NCBI GenBank assembly: GCA_021030915.1
Contig: JAGEMR010000012.1
Span: 310,001-374,000, forward strand
Direction: 5' to 3'
Origin: Astrothelium macrocarpum
Lineage: Eukaryota; Ascomycota; Dothideomycetes; Trypetheliales; Trypetheliaceae
Length of the DNA stretch: 64,000 nt
Shown: positions 45,750 to 55,172 of the stretch, in pieces
Layout of the letters: each line of letters begins with the position of its first letter
Position numbering within the stretch: the stretch's first letter is position 1
The notes under the pieces: generated by a model
The model's database searches: none
What the model saw: the letters and a program-made list of their open reading frames with translations, nothing else
What the model was told of the DNA's origin: nothing
Translations under genes and position numbers: made by a program

Positions 45750-47331
45750 TCAAAACTTCCTTGGTGTCAGTTTTACCCACAACGGCTTCTTCTCCCAAAA
45801 GCCAAAGGCTCGCTGTTTCAACCAGTCTGGCGCACCGTCCCGTCGTATCCTCTCCTCGTCCAAGCTCAAGTCAAAATTCCAAAGTATCTTTACCAAGATT
45901 AATCGCATCTCCGCATATGCCAGGTTTCTACCAATGCAATTGCGGGGACCGATGACGAATGGCTGTACAACGTCTTTATTGTCCCTGTCAAAAGCAGTAT
46001 CACGCTCCTTAAGCCAGCGTTCGGGAAGAAATTCAGTAGCGCGATGGAAGTTGGTATCCAGACGATTGGCGGCATGTTGTGCTATGTGTAAACCGGTCTA
46101 TGTTATATCAGCATCGTCAAGTCCCGTAAAATTGTATTGCAGTGAGACTTACGTTTTCCGGCACAAATTTGCCGTTGATAATTACGCCTCCCTTTGTCGC
46201 TAGTCGAGGAGCTATCCCGGGCACTGGAGGATAGAGACGCAGACTTTCATCCAAAACAGCAAGGAGATATTCGAAACGTCCCACATTGAGCAGGTCTATC
46301 TCATCATTGGAGGCGTAAGAAGCTCGAATCTCTGCTGTTAGTTTCTCAAGTTGGTTGGGGTTCTTCAACAGCAGATAGGTTGCGCCACTCAAAAGCGTTG
46401 CCGTAGTCTCTGATCCGGCTATGACTAAAAGCGATGCATTGTTCGTCATCTCTCCCATGCTCATTCCCTCTTTATTTCCATGATCTTGCTCATTCTTAAT
46501 AATGATTCTGTCCCAAAAATCGCCGCGATCGCCCCCGAATTTGCTTCGAGCGTTGACCTTGTCTACTGTGTATTCATAATGTTTTTGCATTCCAACACCT
46601 ATGTCCTTGGGAATGATATACGGCATCACAAACCCAAGCCCGTAATTGTCAAACTCGAACGCGAAGATACGGTAGTATATGAAGCTCCAGATATCACTGA
46701 TCCATTCGTGCGTCTTCCTATCTCGCAGGCAGTAAAAGGTTTCCCCGAAAGCCAGATCACCAATAATATCGAAAGTCGTTCTATTGTACCAATCGAGCAT
46801 GTCTTGAGATGCGTCATCTCTTGCAGCGTCGCGCAATCTGTCAACGAGAAGTTCTATGTACCCTTTAATCAGAGGTTCTTGCTCACGTATTCCTTTGTCA
46901 GAGAATGCGTGAGAGAAGAGCCTCCTGTGACGACCATGGTCCTCCTTGCCAGCAGTAATTATGCTTGGCTCCCCGTTTGGTTCGACATTCGTACGCGCTG
47001 GATCTTTTGGTAGTTCTGGCCGTCCTTGTTGATGAGCATAAATATCTTTCCAGGCTTGAGCTGTTGCATAAGATAGATCCTTCGGTGATGTTCGAATGCA
47101 GGTTCCATATTTTTGGTGAAGCTCCAGTAATTTAGTGTCAAGCGTACCAACCACGCTATGGTATGTTTTAGGAAGGTGTGATATGGCCCATAGTTTAGGT
47201 CCAGGATATGAGTGAAGAGGATGAAGGATGAGGTTATAGACAGCAAGGAGAAGAATGTATGCGACAGGCGCTAGGAACAGAATTGTCGATAGAAAATTGA
47301 AGCCAAGAACACCATCATGGTACATGGTCAT
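45750..47331 (-). CDS. cytochrome P450 monooxygenase
   Basis: Exons 47331-46153 and 46097-45750 join in phase 0 to 508 residues. It has an N-terminal membrane anchor (FLSTILFLAPVAYILLLAVY), a Pro-rich hinge (HSYPGPKLWAI), the I-helix oxygen motif AGSETT, the ExxR motif ESLRLYPPVPG, the PERF-type stretch EFLPERWL, and the haem loop FVIGPRNCIGRNLA with Cys447. The pattern resembles fungal secondary-metabolism P450s of the isotrichodermin-hydroxylase/CYP65-like kind, which act in the ER membrane with a CPR partner. The reading frame is open upstream to 47544, but that part starts at a TTG and is unlike P450s, so I start at MTMYHDGV. The intron lies between PEN and TGLHIAQHAANR. A 20-bp repeat array sits about 290 bp upstream. 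Confidence 0.94.
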
Positions 47332-47624
47332 TTTCGGGACGTGTAAGCTTCTCCTTTTTTCCAAACCACGCGAGTTTGAGGTCACACGCAAGAATATGCT
47401 GGTCGTGGAGTAGGTTGACTTGAGAGTCTCTGCTGCAAAGTTAAGGAGAGCCACAAGATTTCCTGGATCGCTAAGTTCAATGCTCATAAATATTAAAGAG
47501 CAGATTGCAAACTTAAAAATGGTAGATATGAACGTCGACGGCAAGGTCTAAGGCTGTCGATCGGTTAAAAGAAATAGTTTCGACAAGAGAGATCACGGAT
47601 TACGATGCTGGGAATAGCCAACAA

Positions 47625-47735
47625 AGCATGCATCAAGTTTCTCAAGCATGCATCAAGTTTCTCGAGCATGCATCAAGCTGGTCAAACACGCACCAAGTTT
47701 CTCAAGCATGCATCAAGTTTCTCAACCATGGTCAA
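47625..47735. repeat. 20-bp tandem array, about 5.5 copies
   Basis: Units AGCATGCATCAAGTTTCTCA at 47625, 47645, 47665, 47685 and 47705, plus a partial copy. The third and fourth copies are diverged by a few transitions. Each full copy holds the palindrome GCATGC. The array lies in the P450 upstream region. Confidence 0.93.
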
Positions 47736-47779
47736 TCCCAGCGTGTAACTAATCGGGTGATCGATAAATCATCACATGC

Positions 47780-48300
47780 TGACTGGGGCGTATAGTTGGC
47801 TTTCCTTGGTATTGATCTGCTATACAGATTGAGCCTCTCGAGCGGTCTGGCCAACTTTGACTAGCATAGGGATAGATGGATGCATGGTTCATGGTATGAC
47901 CTCTATCAGATTGACCGCTGGGATCTTCAGAAGCTTACTGAGACTTAAAAGGCATGGACTTTATGGTTGGCTTATCCTGGCAACGATTCGCGTTGTAGCT
48001 TGAACTTATCGAGCGGTCTAGACAAATTTTGTTAGCATAGGGATAGACAGACATGTACGTCGTGGAACCCTTGGGCGCATGGTTTGACTTATACGAAGTG
48101 ACCACTGGCACCGTCAAGTACTGACTGAGATGTAGAAGACATGGATCTTGTTGCTAACTTATCTTCTTGATGATAATTTGCGTCACGGTTTGGATTTGTC
48201 GAAAAGTCGACGCAAAGTTTATTGGCATAGGGACAGATGCACATGTATACATCTCGAAAAGCCTTCGAGCGTATGGGTGAGTTCCACCAAACCAAGAATC
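47780..48300 (-). repeat. three degenerate ~170-190-bp tandem copies with recurring peptide
   Basis: The word GCATAGGGA(T/C)AGA recurs at about 47863, 48034 and 48224 with similar flanks. Minus-strand translation of each copy resembles the others. PYAN(K) is followed by a Cys or Trp, then DRS- or DFS-like residues and KPTI(K/R)-like residues, e.g. VYPYANKICLDRS, ICPYANKLCVDFS and IYPYASQSWPDRS. The copies are in different frames relative to one another. Each of the first two ends with TCTCAGT(A/C)AG, which looks like a splice donor. It could be decayed tandem copies of a small exon or gene. Confidence 0.7.
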
Positions 48301-50564
48301 ACTGAAGACGCGTCCGTATAATTATGTCAGATTATTGAATGTGAGCGTAAGAGACTAGGTGCTGTGTAGAAGCAAGCGTAGCGAAAACGATAATACAGGA
48401 AAAGACGCCATTTCTCAGTATACAGTCTGCAGTTCGCGGGGCTACTCATTGATGCAACCTCAGTTTGTCATTCGAAGTCGTTAGATTACTTGCGTCAAGA
48501 TAACATGCATGTCGACGTTCGCACCACCTCGTGTTGGCCCCACCTCATGCACACCTTTTTACACCAAAATCATCGCGTTTTAACTTTATTTACCTCAACA
48601 ATCAACAGACACATATTTATAAAATTAGAAATACAAGTCTTTGTGGTTTAGTCTTTTGAATGGTGTCACTACTTCAGAGAAGGAACGAATAACGACTCTC
48701 ATTTGCCACTAACCCAGTTTAGATACCGGAAAGAGTCTAGTTCTCGTGCACTTCTCATCATACGCGATCTCTACTGCACTCTCCCATCCGTCTCCTCTCT
48801 TCTTACCACCTCCCGTCTCATCATGATTGCAATAGTGACGCTTCAATTGGTTCTCACTAAATATTCAGAAAACAGACCCATTACGACGTCCTTTCAGCTA
48901 GCTAGCTAGCTAGCTGTTTAGGTAAATCGGCGCCTCCACCCGATTGCACACTATCGATCTGACGTTACGAGAGCCCGTATCCAATTTTGCACGCACCCCA
49001 TCTATACGCTCCGCTGTTCACGGCTTGCGAGTCCGCTGTCCCAGGAATCCGGCGTTCGTGGAATCGTCGCGTCTGAATGTTCTGAGAAAAATTCTTAGCT
49101 TTTTGCAGGACGAGAATCGATGCCACACACAAAAGAACCAATTCCCAATTCCCATTTACCCCACACAAACCGTCAAGTCCCGTATCAATTAACATCGATA
49201 AACCGCCGTAGCCTGTAGCGACAAACATATCTACCATGATTCTCTCCTAAAAACATGTGTCGGCTTCGGGGTGATGGGGGGACTACAATGTTAGGTCCTG
49301 TTTTGGGCTGCTCTACGCTGCACCCTACCTCGACCGGCGGTGATCACCATGCAAGACTGAATGTGCTGATTATGATGCTTGGGTTTTGGGCTCTGAGGGT
49401 CTGATCCAGCACGCAGACGCTAGCTGGCACGTGTTACGGCAGCCCCTGAGACGGGGTGATGCTGAACGACACGGCCAAACTGGACAGACGTGGCTTTGAG
49501 CTATTCTTCCGATGCCTTGTGCAATCCATGGAGATCATTAGCTCCACGAGCGGATCGACGAAATCGTTACCCCGGAAGTCCCAACTCATTCCCACAGCTT
49601 CCGGCCGTAATTACAGCCAAAGAAACCGACGAGTTAATAGTCCAACGGTGTTTCATGAACTTCTATGCCGTCGTCTCTTGTGTCGCGTCTGTCGTGCTAT
49701 GGTCCGTTCTGCTGCTTGATATGGAAATCAAGGTGGCCACAGCGGGTTCTTATTACGGAAGTTCGGCGATGCATATTCTCGACCCATCGATCTGATATGC
49801 CGATTTAGATGTGGATCACGCCGAGCTTCCTTCACATCCTATAGGCATGTGCACAGACAACTGCAGCCTGGACATCTTGGTATTTCCAAATAGAGTCCAT
49901 ACGTCAGTGTGACCTCCGCCTCTTCCTGAAAGAAGGAGCAGATCAAGTTTTCAATGTTAAGAGCATTCTGCTTGAGGTCATGGTATAATCGTGGCGTCTG
50001 TGCTGAGATCGTCAGCTAACAATCGGCAGATGTTTGATTTTGATTTGCATAAAGCGAATAGGAAAAAGAGCATTGAAGTCCGGACAAGGCGCTATCCGTG
50101 ACAGCCCAATCTAGATTTTCATAGTCGCCAAGTAGCACCACATTTCACGCATACAGTCTTATCGGCTCGCTAGAAATGCAAAATTGCTCGATTGGTATCA
50201 CGGTTGGGTATTCAATAGAAGTGGCAGGAGGCATACATATTTATGGCCTCCCGTTAACCACTTCTGAGGCACCCAAAACCTGCGGCAATACTTAACTGTT
50301 TATTCTATTATTTGCTGCGCTATCTGCGGCAGCCACGATCACGATGTCTCCTCGTGTTCTAAGGTGGTCTGACGACCGCATTTCGCATCGACATCTCAAT
50401 GTGCCACATTCGAACATGTTCAAAAGAAATCATAAGGATAAGTACATCCGTAACAATGTTGAGAATACTGATCTGCACTGGCGCTGTTTCCTGTTAGTAG
50501 GTCCCATGAAGACCTTACTTATTGTCAAGTTGAAAATGGAGGATCTGATCCGGAATAACGGTCA

Positions 50565-51998
50565 CTATGTGGAGACCATAGCCTCAATAATATCCTCTAA
50601 TTCACCTTGATATGGAGACACGCTGATGTTAACAATCTCCATGCCAACAGACTCGATGAGCTCCATCCATTGCCTCCGAGTCCGCTCCATACCGGCAGAT
50701 ATTGCCATCATATTCCAATCTATACCGGCAAAAAATGGCGGACAGCCTTTATCAGGAAGGACAGTCTCGTTGAGGAGAAGTCTTGAATAGCCTGGTCTCA
50801 TTGCAGGTCTGATGTTGAGAAGGATCTCACGGGATTTCTCGTCCGGCCAATCGTGTATCACAAAGTGCGTGTAGTAAACTCGAGCGCCTATTTATCTCAG
50901 ATAATCGTCGCTTAGAGCTCGAAATTGCCGTGACGTACCTATCACTGGCTGAGGCTCAAAGAAGTCATGGGTCAAGGCGCGAATGCCGTCGTTCTCCAAT
51001 GGCCCTGCATCTGCTATGACTCCAGATAGATCCTGCAACACTAATTTCCCCCGGGCCTCTGGGTGTTTGGCCGCAAACTTCTTCAGATCATGACCTCTTC
51101 CGCCGCCGATATCAACGATCATGGTATCGCCAACTTGAGGCGAGAAGCTTTGAACGATTTCTGTATCAGTGGGATACCACTCCGTCCAATGTCTACGCGT
51201 GCTGCGATTGGCGCCCATGAAAGCATTGAAATCCTTGGACTTCTCTGCGTTTCTGTGTATCCAATCAAAGTATGTCTGCTTTGTGTCAAACGCCCATTGA
51301 AAAGCGCAGTCATCATAACTTAATGGAAAGTTGTAGTTGCGGTCCTTGAAGTATTGGTGCGCTTGATGTAATATGAAGGCGGAGTGGTCATGACTGGTTC
51401 AAGGAAGGCAGAATCAGGCAACCAATTGCTACAATGAGGAGGATTTGACAAACCTTATCTTGGTTGCGCCTATAAGTGGAGGCCGGCTCATGGCTTCTGT
51501 TAACTTGTTCGCGGCGTACGACTGCTCATCGACTTCCGCAGCGAATTGCATAGCAGTCAAAACACGCATCAAGCGGACTTCTGGCCATGAGCTACCTCAT
51601 TCATATGGACGAATAGCATCCAAGCCTTGTGCTCACCAATAAAGAGTGGTTGGACTTTGGTTTCGGTGGCCAACTCTTGTGCAGATATAGGCTTGCCATT
51701 ACGAGCCGCCAGTGTTTCGAAGACATGCAGATCACATCCCGTACGGATTGCCATCCGTTGTGGACCCAACTATACAAGTTAGTCAAGCACCAGAGTCTAC
51801 AGCTTGAAGATATCCTACCTCAAACGCAAAACGCATGATCACTTCTTCGGGTCTTTCCAGAGCCGAAACCAGCTGCCTGGCGGTATCCAAGGCCTTCAAG
51901 CGATCGTCTTCATTGGCTAATCCGTTTCGTACATGGTCGAGATCAGTTATGAGCCGAGGGAGCCCGACACCGGTAGTAGGCTCGGAGGGTGCGATCAT
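50565..51998 (-). CDS. SAM-dependent O-methyltransferase (sterigmatocystin 8-O-MT type)
   Basis: Five exons, 51998-51819, 51769-51637, 51577-51454, 51393-50939 and 50887-50565, join phase-consistently to 404 residues. The N-terminal winged-helix dimerisation part includes VFETLAARNGKPISAQELAT and RLMRVLTAM. The Rossmann core has MIVDIGGGRGHDLKKFA (SAM loop), LVLQDLSGVI, and DFFEPQPV. The catalytic region reads VYYTHFVIHDWPDEKSREIL, with the His-Asp-Trp found in plant and fungal O-methyltransferases, followed by LLLNETVLPD. These enzymes methylate phenolic hydroxyls of polyketides and other specialised metabolites. It shares orientation with the P450 3.2 kb away. The frame is open upstream of 51998 but only from a GTG. 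Confidence 0.92.
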
Positions 51999-54023
51999 GA
52001 TACTTCTGGTGTCGTTGATGCATCTCAGTGGCACTGCCTGTCGTAAAGTATATTAAATAAGACTCTCGACTCAGTCCTGCAGGATCCGGAGCGACGAACG
52101 GGATGGCACGGTGGCACTTTACATCACCATGGCGTGTCCGATAGGTAGCACTGATGACCGTGAAAATCGCACCAAGATGGGTAACTCTCTTGAAGCAAAC
52201 GCTATCTTGATGGAAGGAAGCTGTTTGACACGTTGAAAAGTAATAACCCCTCACAGATTATGCCTGATACAGTCTGTGGCTTACAAGCCCCTTCTTGAAA
52301 AACGTTCGTATAACAGATCATACCGTGTGGACACGAATCCAAAGGATGCGCCGATTACAAGTCAGCCATCGGACGTGCCTAGGCGGCGCAGCACCTCTGC
52401 ACCCTGGTCACCCCAGTGGTCACTAGTGGCTATACCACCCTAACAACTTTCGTGTTAGAGACTAGACGTCTTGCTCTAGCATGAAAGTCGTGAGGGTGGC
52501 ACAGTCATTAGTGATCACTAAGGTATTTGCATCTTTGCGGGAGACTGCGAAATCGGGCCCCACACTTTGGCGTTCGAAACTTCCGTGCGGTTTGAAATTT
52601 CTTGATTCCCGCGATATGAGTACCAGTCTCTAAGGACCTGTCTGCGATTCGAGAGCTTTTACGAATTTCAGATCGCTTTTTGGACAGTACGTTTTTGATC
52701 GTCACTTTTAAGGAATTGTGTTTCGCTGTACACATATAAAATCCTTAAGTTGGGTCGCTGTGCTGCTGTGCCGTACTCATGTAGAACGGAATAAGTACCT
52801 CGGCCAAGGTCAAGGGTGCATGCATTGTTGCAGGAGCTTCTGCAAATGCTGTTCCTTATGAAGCTTGAGCGGTTTCTGTTGTCAAGGGTCCGCCAGGAGA
52901 TGATAACCCCAATGATCGACAGTCCTTTGAGGCTAACAAGTGCATTTGACGAAGACAGAAGCAGTCGTCAAGACTGGTGGATATTCTGTTGGTAACAGGG
53001 TAATTCCAGGTTGGTCAGCGGGCTAGGAAAGCCAAGTCTCCTAATTCTCATCTCGGCTGACTTGCTTTTGTTTTGCATATGTTTTACTTACAATCCATTC
53101 AAAATCGAGCGTCTCCAGTAGAAAGAATGAGAGCCTGGAAGCATTTCCATTCATCAAATAATGTCTTTGGGTCTCATTCGGCCGGCCCATCCTGCTCTCT
53201 TTCAACATGGGTTATGAGCCTAGGCGGAATGTCGTTTTAGGCACGAGTGGAGCGGAAACCATTACAGCGAAAATACTCACCGCGTTGAGAATGGGCTCTC
53301 GACTTGCGCATAAGAGAAAGACCAGGTAGTCTAATATTCTTTGCTATAACACTGGCAACTTCATGACTCTGTGCAGAGCGGGGTTCTCTCAGGGCTGAAA
53401 TAGGGAGCAAGCTGGGTACGGTGATACCATGCTTCCGAGCAATCAGAATGGTTTCGAAGGAGGTGTAGCAATAAAGAGTGCAACAGATGCGTTCAACCCA
53501 GCGTAGTTTTGACATCTAATGGGTCATCACGTACAGGATGCTGCAGGTAGAACCCTTTGCTCCAGATTATTGCGGATGTTGGACAGCAAGAATGGTCACA
53601 CATGAAGGTGAGTTCGATGGTTCCCCCTGGACTGGGTGGCTCCGGCATATTGTAATTCTCCCATAGACTTGAGACAACATTTTCCGAGGGCCCGCTTCTG
53701 TCTGTCGGGCAAGGGCAAGAGCAAGATCGCTGGCCCAGGACTCCTGATCTCGTATATGATCAGCACTATGATGATATTGTTTGCACAGTGCAAAATGCAG
53801 ACATCCAGGTCTGCCGAGTCCGAAAGCTTGCAATTTCCAAGCGTGGCGCAGCAAGAGGCATCAGCATGATCAACCTGGAGCGGCTCGTGGACCGCGTCTT
53901 GCTTAGACCGAGCGCTTACTCTAGTTTTTGGAGACTCTTTTCTCCTTGGACATTGATCAGCCTTTCCACTGAAACATCTTTCCAAAAGCAGTCCCGATAT
54001 CAAGCTTGTCAGAGAACATCAAT
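51999..54023. other. 2 kb gap
   Basis: Apart from the 113-bp foldback at 52411-52523 no feature is recognised. Antisense frames at 53.6-54.0 kb (for example 53596-54003, minus) are Cys-containing but match nothing I know. I looked in these translations for the HxxHC signature of UstY/DUF3328 proteins and did not find it. Confidence 0.45.
52411..52523. repeat. 113-bp imperfect palindrome (foldback)
   Basis: Arms 52411-52463 and 52471-52523 are inverted copies differing at about a dozen of 53 positions, nearly all transitions. A 7-base loop lies between (AGACGTC). Outer arm sequence is CCCCAGTGGTCACTAGTGGC. A transcript would form a long hairpin. It could be a small foldback/MITE relic altered by C-to-T mutation, or a structured RNA element. 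Confidence 0.75.
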
Positions 54024-54464
54024 ATGCTTTTCCTTCAGATCGCACTTACCATCACAGTCAGTTCTACCTACTGTGCTCCGCTTGGCCAGTCCAAGTCTCT
54101 TACTAGAGGTATTGATATACGGCCAACATCTCGCTAACGGAAGACCATACTTCGTAGATAATACAGACTGACGCCGCGACATCAATCCGACCACAGACGA
54201 GACCTCAATTCCGACTGCACGTAAGCAGGCTATGCTGAAGTAGACTACAGACGTACAGGGGATGCTAAATATGCTGAAGTGGACTGCAAGAGAGAAGTCA
54301 ATGTCGATTGTGCTGAGGCAGATTACAAGCTTGATGTTGCAGGAGACTATGGAGAAGCTGATCATTGGCTGGAAGTCAAAGACTCAGCGATCAAGTGGAA
54401 GGCGAATGCACCTACAGACGGAGACTCAACGCATGGTGCTTTCCAATACTTTATACCAAAGTGA
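54024..54464 (+). CDS. candidate Kex2-processed repeat-peptide (RiPP-like) precursor, possibly decayed
   Basis: At 54024 an ATG opens a signal-peptide-like segment (MLFLQIALTITVSSTYCAPL). In the same frame from 54231 to the stop at 54464 lies a 13-residue repeat whose best units begin YAEVDYRR and YAEVDCKR, followed by degenerate copies beginning CAEADYK and YGEADH. Core-like hexapeptides followed by RR/KR dibasic sites, behind a secretion signal, are the layout of dikaritin-type and other Kex2-processed fungal precursors. The two parts are separated by stops between about 54132 and 54224. A GT-AG interval 54109-54228 would remove them and keep phase, but the better branch site and acceptor (ending 54166) does not. 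Repeat-like sequence (DHRRDLNSD) also lies inside the gap. The locus may therefore be spliced as proposed or be decayed. The P450 and O-methyltransferase are 2-8 kb away; no DUF3328 gene was seen. Confidence 0.45.
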
Positions 54465-55172
54465 TGGAATGTTGCGAGATGGTAGTTGTTTCTTTGTCTT
54501 CCGGCTCCACGTAGGTTTCTCCGAAGTCCCACCAAATCAGAGCCGTTATACCACACAACACACTTGGCGGTTAGCTGAGCGTTCTCCGAGAGCGCCCAGA
54601 AGTCAAAAAGTGCATGTCGAAAACGGAAATCCAATTTTCTTTACCGTAATCGGTTCCGTGTTCTGCACGCTTCCATTTTTATAGCTGCGGATCTCGGCTA
54701 TGCATGCTCGTTTATCACGTATGTCGTATCATACTGGATATACATTGATCCAATCCAATCCGTCGAGTCGATCTATTCCAACTATGTAAAATAACAGGCA
54801 CTCAGGCTGAGCCGCTCGCATGTGTACGCCAGCACCCTGGCGGAATGTAGAGCTGTCGGATCAGCCAATCAAGCTCAGGCTAATTTTAGTACTAAATATA
54901 ATTTACAAACCGGTCGGTTTTGCACTAACCACAAACGCTGTTTGCAGACTGCATTCTTCTTATTTCTTTGTTCCTGAAAATGTACAAACACTAGCAAGAG
55001 TGATATAGCATATGTTTGAATCTTCAACAGACTTCTTAACATCCTTTTGAGGATAGAAAATGCCTGTAACTACACGATCGCAGACTTAATCAGTATGTGT
55101 GCATGACCAAATGCGAGGCCACTTTCTGCTAACAGGCCGTTGTAGAAGACAATCCGAGAAGTCTCCTGCATC
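54465..55172. other. 700-bp gap
   Basis: No gene or repeat seen; presumed promoter of the Crinkler-type gene. Confidence 0.5.

Larger units (their letters stand above)
47332..50564. other. 3.2 kb gap with repeats
   Basis: Contains the 20-bp tandem array (47625-47735), the three-copy degenerate repeat (about 47780-48300) and an (AGCT)n run at 48896-48916. Plus frames near 48.7-49.2 and 49.5-49.8 kb are unremarkable, except that 49620-49790 encodes one hydrophobic helix-like stretch (NFYAVVSCVASVVLWSVLLL) without other support. Confidence 0.45.

Noticed and set aside
46480..47013. 177-codon plus-strand frame
   Set aside because: Antisense to the P450, which is identified by its haem loop and ExxR motif.
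47332..47544. 71-codon N-terminal extension of the P450 frame
   Set aside because: It opens at a TTG, and P450 membrane anchors begin at the later MTMYHDGV; the extension is probably untranslated leader.
47625..47735. CRISPR-like regular repeats
   Set aside because: Units are contiguous with no spacers, in a eukaryotic genome; it is a minisatellite.
49456..49795. Two overlapping plus frames with one hydrophobic stretch
   Set aside because: No signal peptide, no family motif and no splice structure; insufficient to call a gene.
48300..54020. UstY/DUF3328 gene expected if the repeat peptide is a dikaritin precursor
   Set aside because: I looked for the HxxHC signature in the supplied translations and saw none, so no such gene is claimed.
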